Shown in pieces: positions 42,609 through 55,839 of a DNA stretch of 64,000 nt. Both the position numbers and the translations under genes were made by a program. The notes under the pieces are model-generated. The model worked only from the letters and a program-made list of their open reading frames with translations. It was not told the origin of the DNA and ran no database searches. Source of the stretch: Gadus chalcogrammus. Its lineage: Eukaryota > Chordata > Actinopteri > Gadiformes > Gadidae. Positions within the stretch are counted from its first letter, which is position 1. Each line of letters starts with the position of its first letter. The stretch covers positions 17,122,026 through 17,186,025 of the forward strand of contig NC_079413.1 in the NCBI RefSeq assembly GCF_026213295.1. The letters are read 5' to 3'.

Positions 42609-45600
42609 AGTAGTTCCAGTCAGTGTTTAGATTCTCTGCCCGAGCCCAAGCCCGACGCGGGCCGGGTGGGGCCGATATTTCCCACCACTATACTCGGGCC
42701 GGGCCTTTGATCAAGCGTTTTTATTTTTATTTTATTATTGGTTTATTGGCCTAATCTGAGGAGAAATCGATGCCATAAACAGAAATATTATAGGCCTTTA
42801 TTACACGGGTCTTCTCAATGCCGTGGAATGCTCCGTTCACTTGCATGGGTAGTAGTCCGGTGACTTGTCTACCCCAGCGTCTTCCGTTGCTAAGCTACGT
42901 CACCGTCTTTGTGGACAAATTATTTCTCTGCTGATCAACACTACGAATGGCCAAAAGACTTGTATCCCCCCCCCCCCTTAAATAAATACTATGGCAGAAT
43001 TATTATTATTATTATTATTATTATTCTCATTCAACTTGAACATGTGTTTTTACAGTAGAGTGGTGGAGGGATGACGTATGTTGGCCAACTCGGAAGTGAG
43101 CGTCGCCCTGGATTCCCTCGACAAAAAGCCAATGGGTTTTGCCATTGGATTTTGGATTATTGCAGAAACATTTGCATCTTTGAAGCACCTCCTCAAAAAC
43201 TGAAAATAAATAAATATATAAAAATAACCATGCTCCAAAGAACGAAATGTAAACCAATGCATTCTGAATGGGAGTGTTTCTCCGATTTTTCCATGCTACA
43301 CAGAACGAAATGTAAACCCATGCAAATAAAGACTTCATGGTCATAATACGATTTAACGAGACAGGGTTATTTGAAAAAATTTATTAAATAAATATTTGTG
43401 AGAGGTCATTCCTTCTCCTGAGTTTGCTTCCTATTTATGTCTAGTGTACACCCCTACTGTCCACAAGCACCCGTCCCCCCCGTCCCCATATGGATTTGGA
43501 GAATTGTTGCCACGTCCCAGTGGTGGAGGCATCATATATATGAAAGAGGGCATTTAATTATGCTAAGATAGGAAGGTCCTACCGCCTTGAAATTGGATTA
43601 TTCTGGGGCCTAACTGGGACCCCTGAACCGAAACTTGGCCCGGTCGGACCCCGAGGGCAGGAAGGGCCGAAACTTGGCACGGTTTCGGAAGACCGTGCCA
43701 AGTTTCGGCCCTTCCTGCCCTCGGGGTCCGACCGGGCCAAGTTTCAGTGCGGGGGCCCCAGTTAGGCCCTAGAATAATGTATTCAAATTTCAGGGCGGTA
43801 GGACCTTCCTTTCTGAAAAACTGTTTTTCCACCACATTCTGAACCATTAGGTCTTGCAGGCAACACTTCTGAGGGGCTTTGTCCAAAGGACAGTCCATTC
43901 GGGAAAACTTTTTTTCTCTTAGTGCTAGAACTCCAAATCTCGGATATGTCGTTCTCGGGGCCCCGGGAAATGTGTGTAAACATTTTAGCATCCCTAGCTA
44001 TCTCAAAAAGGCCGGAAAAGGGGCATGACCTCCAACAGTACAGTAAATGTACATAAGACAGAGGTTAGTTTCTTGTCCCCATTTTTTGTGGGATGGAGGT
44101 GTACATTTGTGGCTTAAGGTGTGTAAACACAGCTGGCCTGTGGCCACGTTTTTGAAGTCTGGGGTCAAATGGAGCCGGCACCACGCCGCTTATGAGATAA
44201 CAAAAAGTTCATGTGTATTTCTCTCATAACTTTTTGTTATTATTAAAGAGAGGCCTAATTCTCAGATATGCATGTTGGATGGCTAGGGTGTAGGTCTGGG
44301 AAGAACTTCAGGGCAAAATCTTGCAAGCGAGCCGCTGGGTGAGGTGCAACGAGATGGAGCACTTGCTGAGTCATTTCCTGTAGGGCTGGAGCCACAGGTT
44401 GAAGCGTATGCATCCTTTGAGACACCCTTTGATATATAAGAGACCCAAAGTTACAGCTTACTTAAAGGTTCTCGACTGAGTCACCTATTGCAGCACTTCC
44501 TTTAGGGCTTCGGCCTCCTAATTGATCATTGTAGCATAATTGAATGCCCTCTTTCATATATATGATACCTCCACCACTGGGACGTGGCAACAATTCTCCA
44601 AATCCATATGGGGAGGGGACAGTAGGGGTGTACACTAGACATAAAGTAAACTCAGGAGAAGGAATGACCTCTCACAAATATTTATTTCATAAATTGTTTA
44701 AAATAACCCTGCCTCGTTAAATCAATGAGCTTGGTGTTTTGCTTTCAAAAATAGGTTATAGAAGAAGTCTAAACTGCAGAAAATAAAAACATCCAAGCTG
44801 CCTTTTAAGGATACCTTGGAATATCTGTCTATTTTTTAACCATCGGACCCTAGTTTACGACAAAAACAAGACAATTGACGGCAGCTCCTTTGCCGCGTGG
44901 TTTTTAGAGCCATGTAAGGATTAGAGGGGGGCGGTCGATAGCAACCACCATAGCAACCATGACAGTCAAGTGACTGGATTCAGCCCCGTTGAAAAAAATA
45001 GAATACCACCCTACCCACTCAGGAGATTAATATATTTAAATATATATATATTTAAATTATTATGACCATGAAGTCTTTATTTGCATGGGTTTACATTTCG
45101 TTCTGTGTAGCATGGAAAAATCGGAGAAACACTCCCATTCAGAATGCATTGGTTTACATTTCGTTCTTTGGAGCACGGTTATCTTTATTTATTTATTTAT
45201 TTTCAGTTTTTGAGGAGGTGCTTCAAAGATGCAAATGTTTCTGCAATAATCCAAAATTCAATGGCAAAACCCGTTGACTTTTTGTCGAGGGAATCCAGGG
45301 TGACGCTCACTTCCGGGTTGGCCAACATACGTCGTCCCTCCACCACTCTACTGTAAAAACACATGTTCAAGTTGAATGAGAATAATAATAATAACAATAA
45401 TTCTGCCATAGTATTTATTTAAGGGGGGGGGGGGGGGGGGGCATTCGTAGTGTTGATCAGCAGAGAAATAATTTGTCCGCAAAGACGGAGACGTCGCTTA
45501 GCAACGGAAGACGCTTGGGGTAGACAAGTCACCGGACTACTACCCATGCAAGTGAACGGAGTGTTCCACGGCATTGAGAAGACCCGTGTATAAAGGCCTA

Positions 45601-45788
45601 TAATATTTTTGTTTATGGCATAGATTTCTCCTCAGATTAGGCCAATAAACCAATGATAAAATAAAAATAAAAACGCTAGATCAAAGGCCCGGCCCGAGTA
45701 TAGTGGTGTGAAATATCGGCCAGACCCGGCCCGCGTCGGGCTCGGGCTCGGGCTCGGGCAGAGAATCTAAACACTGACTGGAACTACT
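42609..45788. mobile_element. Foldback (long inverted repeat) element 1, 3.2 kb
   Basis: The sequence from AGTAGTTCCAGTCAGTG at the left is mirrored by CACTGACTGGAACTACT at the right, flanked by TA on both sides (42607-42608, 45789-45790). The arms are about 0.95 kb (left) and 1.24 kb (right); the right arm has an extra stretch at about 44725-45055. The centre carries its own ~120-bp-arm palindrome around 43688. Long frames inside, such as 43563-43991, are by-products of the palindrome. No transposase. Confidence 0.88.
43565..43812. repeat. Near-perfect GC-rich palindrome at the centre of foldback 1
   Basis: The two arms (about 43565-43685 and 43692-43812) share AGGAAGGTCCTACCGCC, TTGGCCCGGTCGGACCCCGA and GGAAGGGCCGAAACTTGGCA in inverse order around TTCGGA. 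It would form a very stable hairpin or cruciform. Confidence 0.9.
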
Positions 45789-45790
45789 TA

Positions 45791-46719
45791 GCAGGTGTCT
45801 GTAGGGATATAGGCCTATCAGGAGTTAATGCACGCCCTGCAGCCAATCAGAATGCGAGTATTCCCCCAGACCGTGGTCTAAACAATATTATTCACGAGTT
45901 ATAATCAACCCCAACACATCAATATTAATGATAACCCATTAAATACGGTATGATTTCTAGATGTCATGGCAACGTCCGCTCGCGACACTGGACTTGCGAG
46001 GCATCGACGCAGACTTTCATTCATGTAGCCAAAAACAAGAGAATAGATGGCTAGATAAAATAAACATCAAGACATACAATTCTAAAAAGAACAGATGAAG
46101 CAGCTACCCTTTTTTCCTTCGCGGTTTGCCTACAGAGCAGCGCACCTGCATTTAATATATCCGTGTATTGTCACAATTTCTCAGTATCAAAGGTGAAGGT
46201 AGAAACGGGTGGCCAAAATCTGTCATATTGTTAGTTATCACAGACAATTTTAAGTAGAAACAGGTGGCCAAAAGCTGTCATTTGTTAGTTATCACAGACA
46301 ATTTTCAACAATGAATGATCTGTACGGAGCTCCATAAGGGACATTAGGGACAACGCTCCCGGACAGAAACTTAGTTTGGAAGTCGTGCTTAGTGACACGA
46401 CAAATACTTCCAATTGAAATACAAAATTTAGAAAATACATGTCCCTGATCACGTTTCAATAGATTAAATAACATGACAGTGTCAGGTATTTTCGTGAGAC
46501 CAGGTTCGAGCGTGTGCATGGGTTGAATTGCGTGTGTCTCACGCCGAATGCATGAGACTTGAGAGCCCTGTACTTACGTGACACAAACCAGCACCGCAAA
46601 CGTTCTCTCCCGCTTGAGATGACGTCTTTCTTTATAGGTTCATGGGTCTGATGCGCCGATTTCCCATGCTGATATTTCCGGAGGTTCTCGGGCATCTTCG
46701 ACAATTTGGCTATAGGTTG
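45791..46719. other. No recognised gene; short tandem duplication
   Basis: Apart from the two-copy tandem repeat at 46199-46310 nothing is recognised. The stretch lies between foldback 1 and the THAP gene and may include the end of the ISL2EU-like element. Confidence 0.4.
46199..46310. repeat. Two-copy tandem repeat (~56 bp)
   Basis: GTAGAAAC(G/A)GGTGGCCAAAA through CACAGACAATTTT occurs twice in direct succession. Confidence 0.85.
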
Positions 46720-49700
46720 TTTTCAGATGACGTCACACCTTTCCCGCGCTTTCAAGTGGAGGGCAGGAAGTGCTGAGTCATTGTAAGAGAGCGGCAACAA
46801 TGACTATGTTTTGCTCGGTGTATGGTTGTTCTAACCGATCCAACAGAGAGAGAGAAGGAAGCTATTTTCGCATCCCCAAAGTTGTGCATCATAAAGGTGA
46901 TAATTTAAATAAAAACCCAGAAGAAGCGCCGCCAGGCATGGATTAAAAACCTTCGCCTGAAGTCTAGTGGAGTGGAGTCTGGCAATGCTCGTGTTTGCGG
47001 TGATCACTTTGTGACAGGTAAGTGACAGCTTGCAAACCTTAGTTTAAACCGTAAATAATGCAGAACATGGGGGTGATATTACCATATGGATATAACAGGG
47101 AATAAAGCCTTCTAGCTACATCTGTGATATATGTTATGTTAGGTAATAGCTACAGGCTACAGAGTAGCTGCAGCAGATGTCTCCGGTGTACCTTTAGCTA
47201 GCTAACGTTAGCTTCATGTGATGTCATCATCGCCCACCCTGTTCTGCATGGTTTGTCTCCTTTTTATGCCGGTGATAGCTAGTGCTGGCTAGTTAACTAC
47301 CAGGAGCTTTTTTTCTAGCTATTGCTTTAAACTTAATACAATATCGGTAGTACAAGCAGGCTAGGCTAATGTTGCTGGTCAACCCTCTGCGCTTTCACTG
47401 GGTGTTTGTTCTGTAACAGTCTTACAGTATGGATTGACAAGCCACTATTTTGATAATTGTTCTATTCAGGCTGCCCGAGTGCTGTCAAGGATGTAGAGTC
47501 GACAGACTGGGCTCCTACGGTCAATCTCGGCTATGACACAGGTAAACCAGTGACTGAGGCATCTCATAAAAGAGAGGAGAGAAGGCAGTACAGAGAAGCT
47601 CAAGTTACCTGCACCAACATAGATGAGCTACCAGAACCAGAGTGCTTGAAAGGTAAACAATTTTAATGCCTATGTTGCCAATGCTAGATTAATTATTTCA
47701 ACACTTTTCTCTTTTTTACTTTAGAAGCGGTATTAAACTTGTTTAGAACTAACCTATTTCTCTCAACCTTTGCCAAATATACTGTGTAGATGCAGCTGCC
47801 TGCGCCAACACAGCTGCATTGCTGGACCTTGGTGTGACGGAGAACCAAGATCCAGAACAAATGAAAGGTAAATTAAATGTAAATGTAGAACTGCAAACTC
47901 TAAAACTATATATATATTTAGTTGCGTGGTTGATAACTTGTCTTTACATATTGTATGTGTATATAGAGCATATATATACAAATTTTATTTTTACATTGCA
48001 TTCTTACATCATATATCTGTAATGAATTGTAAATGTTAAACTGACCGAAATAAAGTAAACTATCTCTTTTAATCTTATCCCCTTCGCCAAATATTTGATG
48101 TAGATTCAGAATGTCAGACAGACCTTAGCATGGACGATCTTGACAAGATGGAAGACGCTATGAACCAAGCATCAGCAGAGCTGAGCGACCTCAGAATTAA
48201 GAAACTGGACACACAATTTACCCAAGAGCCCTTTCAGAACAACCAAGACAAGACTAAGTTTTACACAGGACTGCCAAATTTCTTAGTTTTGATGCAAGTG
48301 TTTCAACTATGTGAGCCATACATCCCCTGTAGCCCTTTGTCTGCACTCTCCACATTTGAACAGCTCATTTTGGCTTCACTTAGATTGAGATTAAATCTTT
48401 CACTCCAGGATTTGGCCTTTAGGTTCAAGGTTTCCTGTTCCACCGCTTCTAGAATTTGGCACAAGTTAATCGGCGTCCTTCATGAAAGGCTGGAGTTCCT
48501 AATAGAATGGCCAGAGCGAGAGGTACTGCAAGCGACTATGCCAATGTCATTTAGGCAAGCATTTGGATGCAAGGTTGCCGTGATAGTTGACTGTTTTGAA
48601 GTGTTCATTGAAAGGCCTTCAAATTTACTTGCGAGAGCACAGACCTGGTCTAGCTACAAACACCACAACACAGTTAAATTTCTCATTGGTGTTGCTCCTC
48701 AAGGATATATCACCTACATCAGTCATGCGTGGGGAGGAAGAGTTAGTGACACAACCCGGTATCACGCGATTGCGTGCTCCTGCGCACGAACGTTAATCTA
48801 TTGAAACGTGTTCCCGAGCACGATAGTCCGACTTTTTGCGTGTTACACAAAACGAAATGTAAACCAATGCATTCTGAATGGGAGTGTTCTAAGACAATTA
48901 ACGTGCTCCACAAAACGGTACGAGAGAGAGAGAAAGACAGAGCGGGAGGGACAGAGAGAGAGAGAGAGCGAGAGAGAGGCTTCAGAAAGGGTGTGCGCAG
49001 ATAGTACAGTGCACCCTAGTTATGTTTATGCCAAAACCTATACATATAATTAGGCTGTGGAAATTGCAATAAGTTAAGAACACAACTTCGCACGTTGAGC
49101 AGGTGAACAAGGTAAACAAATCCAGCATGGTCTGTGACGTCATGAGACGCACGTAATCCTTAAAGGGACCGCGATCCCTGAACCACCAAGAACGTAAATG
49201 ACATGCAGTAAACAACAACACAATTGAAAGAACAACACATAACGAAATACTGTAGGTGAATTATGTTACGGTCACTACAAGGCTATAATTATATTATTTA
49301 GCGTGTAATGAGACAATCTATAGGGGGGGGACACGTTAGTTGAAGGGGGGGGGGGGGGGGGGGGCACGTTTGTTGAGGGGGGGGAGACACGTTTGTAGGG
49401 GGGGGGGCACGCTCGACAACGAGAGTTGGTTTTTATTGAACGCTCGACAACGAGAGTTGGTTTTTATTGAACGAGACTTCAACACGGAACAGCTGCACGA
49501 AACGATGGTCACGTCACTCTCGGTGACGGTGTCGACAATAATGAACACACGAACAATGTTAATAGAACAACACACAACCACATAACATCCCGAAACCATT
49601 AACCCCACTTAATCCTAACAATAAAACAAGTTAACAAAAGCCCCATTTGTCAACTGAGAACCCCAATTCCCAGAATCCCCCGCGGCTCCGGAACACGGCG

Positions 49701-50237
49701 TAGCTTATATTAATCTTTATTATCTGAATGGGAAATGCAATATTTTAGGACAGATACACCATTAAACGCGTTTCTAATGACATTTCTAGCGAGAAATGTA
49801 CATTTTCCTTACATAATCTTCAGTCAGTGAATGTGTATGATCTTTATTAATCTTTATTATCTGAATGGGAAATGCAATATTTTAGGACCGATTCACCGTT
49901 AAACGTGTTTCTAATAACATTTCTAGCGAGAAATATACTTTTTACTTGCATAATCTTCAGTCAGTGATTGTGTCTGATCTTTAGTTTTATAGTTATTAGG
50001 ATTTGATCGGCTCGCTCGCATGTTTCAACGACGTCAGGTTGCTTTCGCTAAACTAGCAGCTCACGTGCTTCCTGCGTTTGTGTTATTAAACTGTTACTTT
50101 ATGTAACTTTTAATGATATCATATTGTTAGAAACACGTATATCTGAGAGCCAACCCAGTCGCCAAAAGCATACGTTGACAGTGTACTTTTCGTGAACACT
50201 GGATTACGTTGCATTTCAACATAAAATAGCGTGTTAT

Positions 50238-50324
50238 ACACACACACACACGCACGCACACGCACAGACACACGCACACAAGCACACACAAGCACACACA
50301 CGCACGCACAGACACACAGACACA

Positions 50325-50362
<38 letters not shown>

Positions 50363-50366
50363 CGCA
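50238..50366. repeat. (CA)n-rich tract in left foldback arm
   Basis: Interrupted CA/CGCA tract, mirrored by the GT tract at 52918-53053 in the right arm; the two differ in exact length and interruptions. Confidence 0.95.
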
Positions 50367-50744
50367 CACGGTGCATTTCGCTGCTAAAACAACAACAACA
50401 AAAATATTCCCTCAAATATTATTACTTTCAAAACGTTGGCCAAAATGGCCAATAATATCATTTTTTATTTGGGATGCTTCTAGGACATTTTGGGTGGATT
50501 TTGAACGGTATGTGGGGGGCACGTTTTTTGCAGGACCTGGCAACCCTGCGCTGTTGCCCGAGATCTGGATCCACCCCGGCGTGGTGCCGTCTCCTTTTGA
50601 CCTTTTGACCCCAGACTTCTGGGGGAATAGCTGAATCAATTCATTAGTCAATCAGAAGCATGTAAATATCTTCCCGGTGGCGTAAGAGGACGAACAAGTG
50701 TCCTTCAACATCTACGCTTCCAGGAGATTGCAACGGTGCCACAC

Positions 50745-51128
50745 ATAAGCATATTCGAACATGTTTAATGGTAATAATTAGCTGTCGAAATTGGAGGCCT
50801 TAATCAATACTGAGCAGCTATTGATTTGCTTCCCGATAAAGATTTGTCACAAATGACATGTTATTTAGCATCTACACGTTGAGCTGAGTCCAATGACACC
50901 AAGAACGACACTCTAGCTAATGGTAACATGTATTTTACATGGTACACCTAGGTCTAGGACATGATCTCGGTGTAGCAAGAGGCCGAGCTTGATCTCATTG
51001 GACTCAGCTTAACGTGTAGATGCTAATTAACATGTAATTTGTCAAAAATCTCCATCGGGAAGCAAATCTATAGCTGGTCATTATTGATAAAGGCCTCCAA
51101 AATCGACAGCCAATTACTACCCCGAAAC
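50745..51128. repeat. Inner palindrome within left foldback arm
   Basis: TAATTAGCTGTCGAAATTGGAGGCCTT near 50770 is mirrored by AAGGCCTCCAAAATCGACAGCC near 51090, so the arm itself contains an imperfect ~190-bp inverted pair. The right arm repeats it (about 52139-52540), giving four related copies. Confidence 0.85.
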
Positions 51129-52917
51129 ATATTCAAATATGATCATGTGGGGCCTGCCCTCGGGGTCTGACCGGGCCAAGTCTCGGGCAGGAAGGGCCCC
51201 CCCTTCCTGCCCTCGGGGTCCGACCGGGCCAAGTTTCGGTGCGGAGGTCCCAGTTAGGCCCTAGAATAAGGTATTAAAATTTCAGGGCGGTAGGACCTTC
51301 CTATCTCAAAAACTGTTTTTCCACCACATTCTGAACCATTAGGTCTTGCAGGCTACACTTCTGAGGGGCTTTGTCCAAATGACACTCCATTTGGGAAAAC
51401 TTTTTTTCTCTAAGGGCTAGAACTCCAAATCTCGGATATGTCGTACACGGGGCCCCGGGAAATGTGTGTTAACATTTTAGCATCCCTAGCTATCTCGAAA
51501 AGGTCGGCAAAGGGGCGTGACCTCCAAGAGTACAGTAAATGTACATAAGACAGAGGTTAGTTTCTAGTCCCCATTTTTTGTGGGATGGAGGTGTACATTT
51601 GTGGCTAAAGGTGTGTAGACACAGCTGGCCTGTGGCCACGTTTTTGAAGTCGGGGGTCAAAAGGTCAAAAGGAGCCGGCACCACGCCGCTTATGAGATAA
51701 CAAAAAGTTAATGTATGTTTCTCTCATAACTTTTTGTCATTATTAAAGAGAGGCCTGATTCTCAGATATGCATGTTGGATGGCTAGGGTGTAGCTCTGGG
51801 AAGAACTTCAGGCCAAAATCTTGCAAGCGAGCCGCTGGGTGCAGGTGCAACGAGATGGAGCACTTGCTGAGCCTGGACTTTCATAATCTTCGCTCTGTGA
51901 ATGTAAAGGATGTTTGGTCGGATGTTACGACGAAGAATCATAATGTGAATGGGAATATTCTATAAATCTCTTGATATCATCTTTCGTCTCAACACTTCTG
52001 CTGCAGCCACTTAAAGTCTCACTCCGAGAACCTTAAAATATGAATCAATCCATTAGAAGTATGAAAATATCTTCCCGGTGGTGCAACAGAGCAAACAAGG
52101 TGTCCTTTGACATCTACGTTTCGAGACGATTGCAACAGTGCCACACATGATCATATTTGAATATGTTTCGGGGTAGTAATTAGCTGTCGATTTTGGAGGC
52201 CTTTATCAATAATGACCAGCTATAGATTTGCTTCCCGATGGAGATTTTTGACAAATTACATGTTAATTAGCATCTACACGTTAAGCTGAGTCCAATGAGA
52301 TCAAGCTCGGCCTCTTGCTACACCGAGATCATGTCCTAGACCTAGGTGTACCATGTAAAATACATGTTACCATTAGCTAGAGTGTCGTTCTTGGTGTCAT
52401 TGGACTCAGCTCAACGTGTAGATGCTAAATAACATGTCATTTGTGACAAATCTTTATCGGGAAGCAAATCAATAGGTGCTCAGTATTGATTAAGGCCTCC
52501 AATTTCGACAGCTAATTACTACCATTAAACATGTTCGAATATGCTCATGTGTGGCACCGTTGCAATCTCCTGGAAGCGTAGATGTTGAAGGACACCTTGT
52601 TCGTCCTCTTACGCCACCGGGAAGAATTTACATGCTGATTGACTAATGAATTGATTCAGCTATTCCCCCAGAAGTCTGGGGTCAAAAGGTCAAAAGGAGA
52701 CGGCACCACGCCGGGGTGGATCCAGATCTCGGGCAACAGCGCAGGGTTGCCAGGTCCTGCAAAAAACGTGCCCCCCACATACCGTTCAAAATCCACCCAA
52801 AATGTCCTAGAAGCATCCCAAATAAAAAATGATATTATTGGCCATTTTGGCCAACGTTTTGAAGGTAATGATATTTGAGGGAATATTTTTTTGTTGTTGT
52901 TTTAGCAGCGAAATGCA

Positions 52918-52918
52918 C

Positions 52919-52970
<52 letters not shown>

Positions 52971-53053
52971 TGTGTGTGTGTGTCTGTGCATGCGTGTGTG
53001 TGCTTGTGTGTGCTTGTGTGTGTGTGTCTGTGCGTGTGCGTGCGTGTGTGTGT
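52918..53053. repeat. (GT)n-rich tract in right foldback arm
   Basis: Mirror partner of 50238-50366. Frames of repeated Cys-Val arise from it and are not genes. Confidence 0.95.
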
Positions 53054-54632
53054 ATAACAAGCTATTTTATGTTGAAATGCGACGTAATCCAGTGTTCACG
53101 AAAAGTACACTGTCAACGTATGCTTTTGGCGACTGGCTCTCAGATATACGTGTTTCTAACAAGATGATATCATTAAAAGTTACATAAAGTAACAGTTTAA
53201 TAACACAAACGCAGGAACCACGTGAGCTGCTAGTTTAGCGAAAGCAACCTGACGTCGTTGAAACATGCGAGAGAGCCAATCAAATCCTAATAACTATAAA
53301 ACTAAAGATCAGACACAATCACTGACTGAAGATTATGCAAGTAAAAAGTATATTTCTCGCTAGAAATGTTATTAGAAACACGTTTAACGGTGAATCGGTC
53401 CTAAAATATTGCATTTCCCATTCAGATAATAAAGATTAATAAAGATCATACACATTCACTGACTGAAGATTATGTAAGGAAAATGTACATTTCTCGCTAG
53501 AAAAGTCATTAGAAACGCGTTTAATGGTGTATCTGTCCTAAAATATTGCATTTCCCATTCAGATAATAAAGATTAATATAAGCTACGCCGTGTTCCGGAG
53601 CCGCGGGGGATTCTGGGAATTGGGGTTCTCAGTTGACAAATGGGGCTTTTGTTAACTTGTTTTGTTGTTAGGATTAAGTGGGGTTAATGGGTTCGGGATG
53701 TTATGTGGTTGTGTGTTGTTCTATTAACATTGTTCGTGTGTTCATTATTGTCGACACCGTCACCGAGAGTGACGTGACCATCGTTTCGTGCAGCTGTTCC
53801 GTGTTGAAGTCTCGTTCAATAAAAACCAACTCTCGTTGTCGAGCGTTCAATAAAAACCAACTCTCGTTGTCGTGCGTGCCCCCCCCCTACAAACGTGTCT
53901 CCCCCCCCTCAACAAACGTGTCCCCCCACCCCCCCTTCAACTAACGTGTCCCCCCCCTATAGATTGTCTCATTACACGCTAAATAATATAATTATAGCCT
54001 TGTAGTGACCGTAACATAATTCACCTACAGTATTTCGTTATGTGTTGTTCTTTCAATTGTGTTGTTTACTGCATGTCATTTACGTTCTTGGTGGTTCAGG
54101 GATCACGGTCCCTTTAAGGATTACGTGCGTCTCATGACGTCACAGACCATGCTGGATTTGTTTACCTTCAGCACGCTTTGATTTTCGGTTTTCTTTAAAC
54201 GAGTCACACGGCTGTGTGCTCAACGTGCGAAGTTGTGTTCTTAACTTATTGCAATTTCCACAGCCTAATTATATATATAGGTTTTGGCATAAACATAACT
54301 AGGGTGCACTGTACTATCTGCGCACACCCTTTCTGAAGCCTCTCTCTCGCTCTCTCTCTCTCTCTGTCCCTCCCACTCTGTCTTTCTCTCTCTCTCGTAC
54401 CGTTTTGTGGAGCACGTTAATTGTCTTAGAACACTCCCATTCAGAATGCATTGGTTTACATTTCGTTTTGTGTAACACGCAAAAAGTCGGACTATCGTGC
54501 TCGGGAACACGCTTCAATAGATTAACGTTCGTGCGCAGGAGCACGCAATCGCGTGATACCGGGTTGAGTGACAAGCATATTACTGTAGAGAGCAGCATTC
54601 TAAAGAATCTGTTGCCTGGAGACATTGTTCTG

Positions 54633-55839
54633 CACTGGAAAAAGGGTTTTAAGCCGTACTTCCTCTGATTATTATTTTGTAATTCAATTCAAATAAACAT
54701 TTTTTGTTTTATTTTTAAAATAACTTTTTTTTATTTCAGAATACTGTGAAATATAGATATTTTTAATTAGGAGCTCAATTAAGAAATATCCATTCAACTG
54801 ATTAATACTTTTGTCATTCAATCCAAATATTATTTTTTTGTTTTCTTCCTAAAACACTGTTATATTTGATTAGGAGCTCAATTTCGAAAAATATTTGTTC
54901 AGACAAATGTACAATTTCAAGGTTACGTACAAGCCTGCGCATGCGCATTAAATACAAAGACGCTTATGACTACTGGACCAAACCGCAGTGTTGCCAACTT
55001 AGCGATTTTGTCACTATATTTAGCTACTTTTCAGACCCCTTTGGCGACTTTTTTTCAAAACAGCGACAAGCGACAAATCTAGCTTCTTTTTCAGCTGCTA
55101 TTGGTGACTTTTGGCGACTTTTTGAGGTGAAAGCACTAGCCTTGACCAGAGTGACGATGACTCACTGGTTCTGTGAGCTAGGACAGTCTGTCTGTGTCTG
55201 GAGGGAGGTCTGGAGTAGGTCTAACACTGCCATTTAGATTGTTAATATATATTGTATATTGTGTGGCGGCAGTAGCTCAGGTGGTAGAGTGGGTTGGATG
55301 GTAACCTGAAGGTTGTTGGTTCGATCCCTGGCTTCACCAAGCAGAGTATCGAGGTGTCTTTGACAAAGCACCTAACCCTGACTGATGACGCGATGTGATG
55401 TCGAATCCAGACAGAAGCGCCCCAAGGCCATGAAGCGGCGAGAGCCGAGCGGGAAAAAATGATGATGATGATGTATACAATAAAATGTTATGTTTAAAAA
55501 TGTTCATGTTTAAATGAGAAATAATTGTTTGATTAAATTGTAATCTTTTTGATTGGATAAAACAAATTATTTCTGATAGATATTTCTTAAATGAGAAACA
55601 ATTGTTGGAGTGAATCAATATTTTTTTGTTTAGGATTTAACATACGATTTAAATGTATTAACTTCATTCAAAGAATAGAATTATACTTGGTGCCAAGTTG
55701 TATTATTTTGTTTTTATGAACATAGGAAATATTGTTTGAGGCAAGCTATATATTTGTCATTGGCTCAAGTTATGTAATATAGATGTGAACCATTACCCTT
55801 GTTTTTTTTAATTGGTTCAACAGAAGGCTTTTTCCAGTG
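54633..55839. mobile_element. CACTG-ended MITE (1.2 kb) in the transposase catalytic region
   Basis: Inverted ends CACTGGAAAAA and TTTTTCCAGTG are flanked by a 2-bp TG duplication (54631-54632, 55840-55841). Removing it restores the codons for Ile-Val-Leu-Ala-Asp-Arg-Gly, so it sits just before the second catalytic Asp. It repeats AGGAGCTCAATT words inside and has received a tRNA-derived SINE. The CACTG start and 2-bp duplication suggest a CACTA-like element. Confidence 0.85.
55263..55473 (+). mobile_element. tRNA-derived SINE
   Basis: The head resembles a tRNA, with A box TAGCTCAGGTGG (55273-55284) and perfect B box GGTTCGATCCC (55318-55328). A body of the fish SINE type (GGTGTCTTTGACAAAGCACCTAACC) and a 3' tail of ATG repeats (55458-55473) follow. 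It lacks a proper acceptor stem, so it is not a tRNA gene. Confidence 0.88.

Larger units (their letters stand above)
48752..54566. mobile_element. Foldback element 2, 5.8 kb, in the transposase exon
   Basis: The end CAACCCGGTATCACGCGATT is mirrored at the right. Direct 7-bp duplications AGTGACA flank it (48745-48751 and 54567-54573), and removing the element restores the reading VSD. The arms are ~2.4 kb each (48752-51128 and 52139-54566) and nearly identical, with the same G runs, CA/GT tracts and AGAGAG tracts in mirror order. A ~1-kb single-copy centre (51129-52138) is shared with foldback 1. No transposase. The 7-bp duplication and long arms recall Galileo/P-type foldbacks, but the family is unassigned. 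Confidence 0.9.

Noticed and set aside
43563..43991. 142-codon frame in foldback 1
   Set aside because: It spans the GC-rich palindrome and reads the same segment twice in mirror; no domain is recognisable.
49340..49608. Gly/Pro-rich frames on both strands
   Set aside because: Produced by G runs in the left foldback arm and mirrored at about 53880-53960; no gene features.
50119..53187. Cys/Val-rich frames in the CA/GT tracts of foldback 2
   Set aside because: Microsatellite translations, mirrored in both arms.
54985..55235. Additional hAT MITE with ends CAGTGTTGCC and TAACACTG
   Set aside because: The ends are weakly inverted and no 8-bp duplication is present; it may be internal to the CACTG-ended MITE.
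55263..55335. Functional tRNA gene at the SINE head
   Set aside because: A and B boxes are present but no acceptor or proper anticodon stem closes, and a SINE body with ATG tail follows.
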